In this document: piece by piece, positions 56,655 through 64,000 of the stretch
Layout of the letters: the number at the start of each line of letters is the position of its first letter
Position numbering within the stretch: the first letter of the stretch is position 1
Assembly (NCBI RefSeq): GCF_032118995.1
Contig: NC_092669.1
Location: forward strand, 4,959,501-5,023,500
Source of the DNA: Asterias amurensis
Lineage: Eukaryota > Echinodermata > Asteroidea > Forcipulatida > Asteriidae
Direction of reading: 5' to 3'
DNA length: 64,000 bases
The notes under the pieces: generated by a model
Databases searched by the model: none
What the model was told of the DNA's origin: nothing
Seen by the model: only the letters and a program-made list of their open reading frames with translations
Translations under genes and position numbers: made by a program

Positions 56655-56775
56655 TTAAGTCAAATCAAATCAAATCAATCAACATTTATTTCTATACAAA
56701 CTCAATACAAATACAAACAAACTGTTTGGAGGCATGGCCAATGAAAACAAAAGCTTGCAGGCTGGGATGCCTTTA
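56655..56775 (-). mobile_element. LINE 3' tail, minus orientation
   Basis: On the minus strand this ends AATAAATGTTGATTGATTTG with a repeated TTGAT tail, a LINE-type 3' end. Confidence 0.45.
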
Positions 56776-56917
56776 CAAAACAATGGATAGTAATAATAAG
56801 ATCATCATTACCATCATTATCTTCAAATTACGTTGTGAATTTGACTTCAATGTGTGGCCATTGTGTTGTATGTCCTACAAGAAGTACCTAGACCCTTTCT
56901 GCATACATTATTTTGTT

Positions 56918-57262
56918 TAAAGCCATTGGACACTTTCGGTAAACAGTATTGTCCAAAGGCCCACACTTCGTGTATCACAACTTCTATCAATAACAAACCT
57001 GTGAAAATTTGGGCTTTACATTAAACTTTAGACCGTTTGAAGAAAAATGATAGTAGAAAGCTTCCCCATTACTTCCCCGTAAAAAGTCACGAAACTTATT
57101 TTAACATGTTGGCCTAAAACGTATTTCCGTGACATTGTTTTATTCATTTCTCCAAAAACTACAGCACTTCGGCAAGTAATATTTAAGGGAAACCAAGCTT
57201 TCTATCATCGTTATCTTCAAACCGTGTAAGTTGAATGTAAATCAGTGGACATTGTGTTTTGT
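56918..57262. mobile_element. Chimera of family C and family D MITEs
   Basis: Starts as family C (TTTAAAGCCATTGGACAC) and changes after CTGTGAAAATTTGGGCTT to family D (TACATTAAACTTTAGACC), ending GTAAATCAGTGGACATTGTG. Confidence 0.65.
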
Positions 57263-57438
57263 GTCCTACAAAAAAAGTAGCCTCCGTTTAGACCCTAATT
57301 CCTTTCCTTCAGTTTTTGCATTAATGTTTAAGTTATGTTTAACTTAGTGAAAATTTTCATAAATGGATTTGCTTTTCTTTTAATCAAGGTGTATTTCGTA
57401 GAAAGCTTTGTATGAAAAGTAGGCATAGTTGAATGAAA

Positions 57439-57826
57439 TTAAAGGAACACGTTGCCTTGGATCGGTCGAGTTGGTCTTTGAAAAAGGGTGTGTAACCGTT
57501 TGTTATCAAATGCATATGGTTAGAAAGATATTGTAAAAGTAGAATACAATGATCCACACAAACATGCCTCAAAATTGCACGGTTTTCCTTTTACATCGTC
57601 GGATAACACGGTCAGCCATAATGGGAGTCAAATTTTTGACTCCCATAAATGGCCGACCGTGTTAGTTCGCAAAGTAACAGGGAAAACCACGCAATTTCGA
57701 GGCAAATTTGTGTGGATCATTGTATTCTACTTTTAAAACATCTTTCTAACCATTCATTTTATAACCAACGGTTACAAATGATTTTTATAGACCAACTCGT
57801 CCGATCCATGGCAACGTGTTCCTTTA
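57439..57826 (+). mobile_element. MITE family B copy
   Basis: TTAAAGGAACACGTTGCC to GGCAACGTGTTCCTTTAA with the central palindrome; complete. Confidence 0.9.
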
Positions 57827-58194
57827 AGATATCCAATTGTTTCCTTGTTGTTTTAAGCTGTGAAAATAATTGGTTATCCAAACGAAACTCTCTAAACCTG
57901 AGTTAACATTTCTTACTACCTTGGTTTTGTGTTTTAGTAAAAGCAAAGAACAAAGTTGTTTTAGTGCGGGTCGCGTTAATATTATAAAAACGAAACCAAA
58001 CTGATCTCAGAGCACTTCCTTTTTGCAACCAAAACAGAATCTCAACTCGTGAAAATCACGTGAATGCAATGGAGACAACATGGTGCCAAAGTTTTTATGT
58101 CCGTGTTTCAATTTCCTGTTATACCGGATGTTTCTACTTGGATTGCAGAGAGTATGTATGCCTTATATACATTGAACTTCCAATGCAGCAAGAG
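57827..58194. other. Spacer, no gene recognised
   Basis: No element or exon seen; an 80-aa frame begins at 58064 but shows no family features. Confidence 0.4.
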
Positions 58195-58658
58195 TTCTGG
58201 GCCCAATTTCATAGAGCTGCTTAAGCACAAAATTTTGCTTAAGCAAAAAATTCATTGCTTTAGTAAAATCAGATTACCGGCCAAGACTCCACTCTTGTTA
58301 TGCTAAGTAAACAACAGCTAAATACTAGTCACAAGCAATGCATATGGCATGACACTTTGGCCAGTAACATGTGTAAAATAAGCGAGCTTTAAGCAGCTCT
58401 ATGAAATTGGCCCCATGGCCCAATTTCATAGAGCTGCTAATCACCAAAATTTGCTTAGCATGAAATGTCTTCCTTCATAAAAACAGGATTACCAACCAAA
58501 TTTCCATTTGTTGCATATTGCTTGGCACTGGTGTTCAGCTGTTGTTTGCTGAAAATCGCGTATAAATTTGGTTGGTAATCTTATTTTAATCAAGGAAGTA
58601 TTTTCATGCTAAGCAAATTTTTGTGCTTAGCAGCTCTATGAAATTGGACCCTGGGCCC
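58195..58658. mobile_element. Two adjacent family L MITEs
   Basis: Both have ends of the type CCCAATTTCATAGAGCTGCT and inverse. One spans about 58198-58414, the other 58415-58655; their insides differ in part. Confidence 0.8.
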
Positions 58659-58769
58659 AAATTCATAAAGCTTGCAAGCCTGATAAGTGATATAATAATA
58701 TCGAAGTTTTATGTAGCGCACGTATTATAACAAGGTACTCAAAGGCGCGAGTATAAAAAACAAACTTTC

Positions 58770-59065
58770 AGAAAGAAAGGTTATTGCAGTGATGAATTCT
58801 GAGACCCAATTATGTAGCACCTTATCAGGGTTTACACTTACAAGTGCCACGGCGCATCCTGGCTCAACCCCTTCTCTTTTCGATAAGTGCCCTGGGTTCT
58901 TTTACATGCGTTGCACAGCACATGAGACCAACGGCTTAACGTCCCATCCGAAGGATGAAGCAATGGTTAACGAACTTTTTTTAACGAACACTCTGCTGAT
59001 CAGAAACACCAGAGTTTGAAATTCGGTGCTCTTAACCTCTCGGCCACGACACTTCACGCATATAC
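58770..59065 (-). mobile_element. tRNA-Leu-type SINE, minus orientation
   Basis: On the minus strand GTGGCCGAGAGGTTAAGAGC is an A-box region and TCAAACTCTGGTGTTTCTGA follows; then GGGACGTTAAGCCGTTGGTC and AAAGAGAAGGGGTTGAGCC, as in 44430-44695. Confidence 0.7.
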
Positions 59066-59112
59066 ATGTACAGTGAAAGGCGATTGCCTTGATGCCACCT
59101 GGTCATTGACTT

Positions 59113-59673
59113 AAAGTCACCTGGAAGTGGTATTTTTTCAAAATAAAGCTTTTGTCACTATTATATGTGTTTTGATGAGTGGAATGTGAATAAACAGTTA
59201 ACTAAGGTTTTAAAAAATCAGTTCTTATGTTATTTACAAATTTAAGGGTAGACCCCGACCCGAGAGGGCGCTGTTCGTGACGTCAATCGAGGCAGACTTT
59301 GCCTGTAATGTGTAGAGTAAACACAAAATGCAAAGTACATGTACGGACCAAGTCGTGAGTTTGTACGTTTCAAAAAAAAAAAATGTTTTTTTTCCGGCAA
59401 TGCCGACCAGGTGTATTGCTGCTGAATGCAGAAAAACACTTTTTGAAATGTACCAACTCACGACTTGGACGTACATGTACTTTGCACGTGTGTTTACTAT
59501 ACGCATTGCAGGCAAAGTCTGCCTCGATTGACGTCACAAAAGGGGTAGGCGGAGTCAGCCCCCCAAACAACTTTATATATTTTTTAAACATATAAATCGT
59601 GACAAAAAATTAATTAAAAAAATGTTTTATTGTTCGTAAGCATATACTCTTATGTTTGATTTCCAGGTGACTT
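59113..59673. mobile_element. Foldback MITE, family F, copy 2
   Basis: Perfect 13-base terminal repeats AAGTCACCTGGAA and TTCCAGGTGACTT. Arms with GAGGCAGACTTTGCCTG mirror around a centre that encodes MPTRCIAAECRKT on the plus strand. Confidence 0.85.
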
Positions 59674-61239
59674 GAATGCCCTTGAAATGCTCAAGTAGAA
59701 ATTCACAATTTCATCATAGGGCATGCCCTTTACTACTGCGAGTTGAATGGTGCATTCGCTGCCCTTGCCCGTACAGGCCTGAGCTTGTGTAAGCACATTG
59801 CTCAGCACAGAAAAGTGTTGCTATTCATTTGTGGCTGGTGCCCGACTTAATAGCAAAAAGAAAAAGCCAAGCATCATTATTATTGGCTTCGTTTACCCCG
59901 ATCACCATGCACGGTGTTAACCTTTTTCCTTTCTTAAATTTCACTGCGGTCCGTCATTTTACAGCAGGACCATGAGTTTTTAAACCTCCCATTTTCAGAC
60001 TTTTGTATCAGTGTTTTAGTGTGTGTTGGAGCTATAGCCTACTAATCAATGTAAGCATTAATATTGTAGCATCTACGAGAATGTAATAAACCAACAATAC
60101 AACAACCACACTGCTTAAATGTGCCACGGATCTTTCTTTCGTTTTCTTCCTCTTCTCTTTTCTTTATCTATGAACTGAACAGAAAAATTGTTATTTCAAA
60201 ATCTATATAAAGAAATAGCTCATGCCTTTACTCGATCAACCACCCACCAACTCTATCAGAAATTAATGCCATTTTCTAAGACAGGAGTCTATCGGGAATT
60301 TGAAGAAAAAAATTAAAACCCGCAGTTCACTTCTGAAAAAAAGAAAAGAAAAAAAAAAAAAAAAGAGTTCAAGTTCAACCTCGTGTTAGTGATGTTCGAG
60401 CCCTTATACCTTTTAACGCAGATGGTACTCCAACAAGGTTGTGAGGGAGTGAAAGCGTTTAGTTAGACTTGTAAACAAGTAGGTTACATATCTAAAGCGG
60501 TGATAGCTACACGGGTATCTCGGAGCTTTCTCGTGAGACTACTGTAACAACTTGTTTGCAAGTCTAATGTTTAGTGTGCGTGTGTACATTGCTTTCCTAC
60601 ATTCATTACCACCTCGCTGCCTAAGAAGTGCAGAGTACCAATATCTCTCATTACTAACCCCTGGAAGGGAAGTATGTGTACTGCAGGACAACTGCGAAAG
60701 ACTGACAATGGGTTCAGCGAGATCGATCACCAAACTGAGAGCGAAGTTGGGTTGTAACAGATGTACACATGCTTATATTATGGTCAGAGTTAAATTTATT
60801 AAAAGACAGATTTGCGCTAGAGAAGCGGCTTACAGTCGACGGAAATGTCAAAAATACTTATTTTTGGGTAAAACATCAGGAGTAGTTTGATCAAGGTAAT
60901 AAAAATGTTCATCCATAATTTATTACATGCTTAAAATTACATTAAAAACTGAGCGGAAAATCATTTTATTTGTGTTGCCCAGTTTCCGGTCACTCTTTTT
61001 CTTGTGTTGTGAATGTGTAGTTAATTAACGGCGGATAAATTGGTGGCGACGTGCGGAAGATTATCCCTTTCTTTAGTTGTTATTTTCAAAGCGATCTCCC
61101 GAAGATTGTAGGAAAACTTTACGTAGCCTGCCACCAATTCTTCACCTGTTCACTCATTTTAATTTTTATCAAAAAGGAATAGTAGGGCCTATCTCATTGA
61201 GTCATTCTCATTCTTTTTTTTAATTTGTTATTTGAACTT
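59674..61239. other. Spacer, no supported gene
   Basis: Contains purine runs near 60335-60365 and short AT-rich stretches. A 112-aa frame at 60552-60890 has no recognisable domain. I see no known element. Confidence 0.45.
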
Positions 61240-62650
61240 ACTTGAACTTACTTGATTGAATCCACCGACGCCATCACACAACTGCGGAGGAGGCGGTGGT
61301 TCTGGTTACTGGGGCAGACAGCTTAGATAAGCTTATGTAGAGCCTCCCGACGTTCTTTAGGAATTTATCCACATGTCCCTTGAAAATGTTCACACTTGAA
61401 GCTTCAATTGCCTTTCGAGGGAGAATGTTCCAGTAGTTGACCACTCTCTGGCTAAACCAGAACTTCCTGAGGTTAAGGTTGGATCTTGATTTGTACAGTT
61501 TAAGTTGGTGACCCCTGTGCTGCACGGTTGACAAATCAAAGAAGGGTTCAGGGTTCAAGCCCTCAAGGCCCAAGAGTATCTTAAAGGTCTCGATAAGATC
61601 TCCTCGCAGCCTCCTGCACTCCAGGGTGGTCAATTTCATTTCCCCGAGTCTGTCAACGTAGTCTAGGTGAGATAGACCTCCAATCATTCGCAATGCTCTC
61701 TTTTGAACTCTTTCTATTAGGTCAATGTCCCTTTGAAGATGAGGCCTCCACGCCTGTACACAGTAATCTATGTGGTCTAACCAGTTCTTTGTATAGTCTG
61801 ATGATTGTTGTTTTGTCTTTGTTCGTAATGGTTCTGTTGATTACGCTTTTGACTGCCTTCGCACAGTGGGTACTTGCATTTAGTGACTGGTGGATGATTA
61901 CCCCAAGATCTCTTTCTTCACTTACTGTCTGAATTATACTGTCACCAATGGAGTAGTTGTGCTTGATGTTTCTATGCCCGAAGTGGAGGCACTTGCATTT
62001 GTCAATATTAAATAACATCTGCCAGTCATCAGACCACCGGTAAAGGCGATCGAGGTCGTCCTGAAGAGAACGAGCATCTGCTGGGGTTTTCACTTTCTGA
62101 AGACCTTGGTGTCGTCAGCAAACTTCAGGACCGAACTCAAGATATCCTCGTCAATGTCGTTGATGTAGATGATGAACAACAACGGGCCAAGAACAGAACC
62201 TTGGGGGACACCGCTTTTAACTCCTGACCACTCCGATTGGGCCCCGTTCACCACCACCCTCTGTTGTCTGTCAGACAGACATGCCTCAATCCAAGCAGCA
62301 GTTGAATCACCTATCCCATGTGATCTAAGTTTCGTCAGTAACCTCTGGTGTGGAACTCGATCGAAGGCTTTACTGAAATTGAGGTACACTGCATCAACAG
62401 GGTTGCCATCATCAACGGTCTTTGTTACAAGCTCCAGAAAAGTTAGTAAATTGGTCAGGCAGGAACGACCTCTTAAAAACCCGTGCTGTGAATCACTGAT
62501 CTATCTGTGTGCTGTCAGGTGTTCCATGATGGCATCTCGGAGGATGGTTTCAAACACCTTACTGACCTGTGAGGTTAGGCTGATCGGCCTGTACTGTAGT
62601 TTGCTGTTACACTACGTTTGCCCTTCTTGAAGATGGGGGTGACGAATTGA
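61240..62650 (-). mobile_element. 5'-truncated LINE (CR1/L2-like reverse transcriptase)
   Basis: The reverse transcriptase runs on the minus strand from about 62645 (VTPIFKKGKRSVTANYRPIS), through AVYLNFSKAFDRVPHQ, SGVPQGSVLGPLLFIIYIND and LKFADDTKVF (catalytic FADD), to the thumb and C-terminal part WFSQRVVNYWNILP ending near 61274. A stop codon (near 62502) and frame changes near 62090 and 61700 break it. The 3' tail has AAGTAAGTTC twice, then A-rich sequence. No endonuclease remains. The clade is a guess from RT motifs and the short-repeat tail. Confidence 0.85.
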
Positions 62651-62895
62651 TTACATTATATTAGTCTTAGAAATAGAATTTGAATTAGTTTATTTATTTA
62701 TAATTTAATTACGTAGAAAATGTTTGTTATGAACTGGCCACCAATTTATCCAATACTATAATTTATAAGTATTTATGAAGAAGTATAATCTGAACTGATC
62801 TGTTCATCCTTGAGGATGAACAGTTACGATAAATCTGAAAAATGTGATCATATTTTGCAATTGCATGTTTCGAAATGATATTTACTTAGGTTAGT

Positions 62896-63166
62896 TTAAA
62901 GCCATTATACACTTTCGGTGCATGAAATGCTTTACTTTTTTAGAAAACATTAAAACAATATCAATTCTCGACAGCGAGAATTACAGATTTATCATTAAAC
63001 AAATGTCATGACACGGCGAAACGCGTGGAAACAAGAGTAGGTTGTCCCATTATTTTCTACCGACTCGATGACCGATTGAGCCTAAACAGGTTTGTTATTT
63101 TATATATAAGTTGTGATACATGAAGTGTGGGACTTGGACAATACTGTTTACCGAAATGGCTTTAAA
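62896..63166 (+). mobile_element. MITE family C copy, internally shortened
   Basis: TTTAAAGCCATTATACACTT to ACCGAAATGGCTTTAAA, with a CTCGACAGCGAG centre and missing left inner part. Confidence 0.75.
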
Positions 63167-63302
63167 CCATCTTTAATCTAGGCTACATTTCCCATAAACC
63201 AAAAGTAATTTAGAAGGCTCCGCAGTACGCCATTTGTGTTTACCCCGCCTTTTAATTTTATTAAAATTATTTGTTCCAGAGTTCCAAAATAAGACAAGAA
63301 AA

Positions 63303-63408
63303 ATGAGGCGTTTAAATCGGAAGCAGACGTTGAAAGTGGTGAAAGAGTTGGATGCCTTCCCTAAGATACCAGAGAGCTATCAAGAAACCAGCAGCACAGG
63401 AGGGACAT
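63303..63408 (+). CDS. ERGIC2: ERGIC2 first coding exon (gene continues beyond window)
   Basis: The exon encodes 35 residues starting MRRLNRKQTLKVVKELDAFP and then KIPESYQETSSTGGT. This closely matches the remembered N terminus of vertebrate ERGIC2, a two-pass membrane protein of the ER-Golgi intermediate compartment that works in the early secretory pathway as part of the ERV41/ERV46-type receptor. The exon ends phase 1 at donor GTAAGA. TTTGTTCCAG just upstream (about 63277) may be the acceptor of a 5'-UTR intron. The rest of the gene, including the membrane segments, must lie to the right, more than 590 bases away. Confidence 0.8.
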
Positions 63409-63510
63409 GTAAGACAATAAATTAAATTATTTGGGGTTGAACAAAGATAAAGTGACTGAAGCAGGATTTGAACCAACGACCCAACTAGGTACAATGTAGG
63501 GCCATGGGTG

Positions 63511-63653
63511 GATTTCACAAAGAGTTAGGACTAGTCTTATCTCGAGTTAGGACCAGTTACTCGTCCTAACTTAGGACTATCCATACAATTTGTATATCTC
63601 CTAGGACTAGTCCTAAGTTAGGACTAGTCCTAACTCTTTGTGAAATCGACCCC
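63511..63653. mobile_element. MITE family K, complete copy
   Basis: GGTGGATTTCACAAAGAGTT and inverse AACTCTTTGTGAAATCGACC at the tips; inside, several CCTAAGTTAGGACTAGTCC words. In ERGIC2 intron 1. Confidence 0.85.
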
Positions 63654-63659
63654 ATGTCC

Positions 63660-64000
63660 TGGTTGTTGGGGTTAAGCATTTAAGAGCACTGAATTCAAAC
63701 TCTGGTGTTATTGATCAGTAGAGTGTGTTTTGAATCCCCAGCCGTGACACTTGTGTCCTTAAAGGAACACGTTGCCTTGGATCGGACGAGTTGGTCTATG
63801 AAAAGCGTTTTGAAACCGTTTGTTATGAAATGCATATGGTTAGAAAGATGTTTTAAAAGTAGAATATAATGATCCACACAAGTATCACTCAAAATTGCAC
63901 GGTTTTCATTTTACGTTGCGAACAAACACGGTCTGCCATTTATGGGAGTCAAAGTTTTGACTCCCATAAATGGCCGACCGTGTTTGTCGACGAGGTAAAA
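63660..64000 (+). mobile_element. SINE fragment cut by a family B MITE running off the window
   Basis: 63680-63756 is tRNA-Leu-type SINE sequence (TTCAAACTCTGGTGTTATTG, GACACTTGTGTCCTT). Family B starts at about 63757 (CTTAAAGGAACACGTTGCC) and reaches past its central palindrome at the window end. Confidence 0.8.

Noticed and set aside
60552-60890. 112-aa plus-strand frame
   Set aside because: No recognisable domain and no neighbouring exon evidence.
1-64000. LTR retroelements or viral remnants
   Set aside because: I saw no long terminal direct repeats, no gag or integrase motifs and no capsid-like frames.

Overview
The window is eukaryotic: genes are split into short exons with canonical GT/AG introns, and much of the rest is short palindromic elements. 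An echinoderm (starfish or sea cucumber type) is my best guess. That rests on remembered resemblance of the repeats and on the receptor types, not on a search. Exon joins below were made by hand, using splice motifs and codon phase.

Layout. (1) 1-13210: the right-hand part of a large EnSpm/CACTA-like DNA transposon. It carries a ten-exon SAMD3-like SAM-domain gene (95-10741, +) and, inside that gene's second intron, an intact intronless CACTA-type transposase with two zinc fingers (1463-3961, +). It ends in 322-bp tandem repeats and a subterminal repeat zone, and its right tip at 13210 splits a resident short element. (2) 13513-29295 (-): a complete 13-exon receptor tyrosine kinase with a signal peptide, two Ig-like domains, one membrane segment and an intact kinase, about 680 aa. 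(3) 29.5-37 kb: foldback elements, tandem repeats and MITEs, with no supported gene. (4) 37135-46798 (-): a seven-exon gene for a type I membrane protein of about 1,510 aa with four Ig-like domains, a membrane segment, and a cytoplasmic NACHT plus LRR-like region. All its introns are phase 1. (5) 51367-56270 (+): a four-exon, about 277-aa kinase-less paralogue of the receptor in (2): signal peptide, two Ig-like domains, membrane segment, 11-residue tail. (6) 56-64 kb: repeats, a 5'-truncated LINE, and the first coding exon of ERGIC2 at 63303-63408 (+).

The most notable content is the receptor cluster. It holds an Ig-ectodomain receptor whose cytoplasmic part is an NLR-type NACHT-LRR module, next to a receptor kinase and its kinase-less twin. 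In that pair the second Ig domain is nearly identical over its C-terminal half while the first Ig domain has diverged strongly. This fits a rapidly evolving recognition locus with signalling and decoy forms. That role is inference. The second notable item is the transposon, whose plan (transposase in an intron of a second, multi-exon element gene) recalls the tnpA/tnpD plan of plant En/Spm.

Introns and spacers are crowded with TTAA-ended MITEs of three main families, here called A (ends in AAAGGCAGTGGACAC), B (AAAGGAACACGTTGCC) and C (AAAGCCATTGGACAC). There are also foldback elements, tRNA-derived SINEs and LINE tails, often nested in one another.
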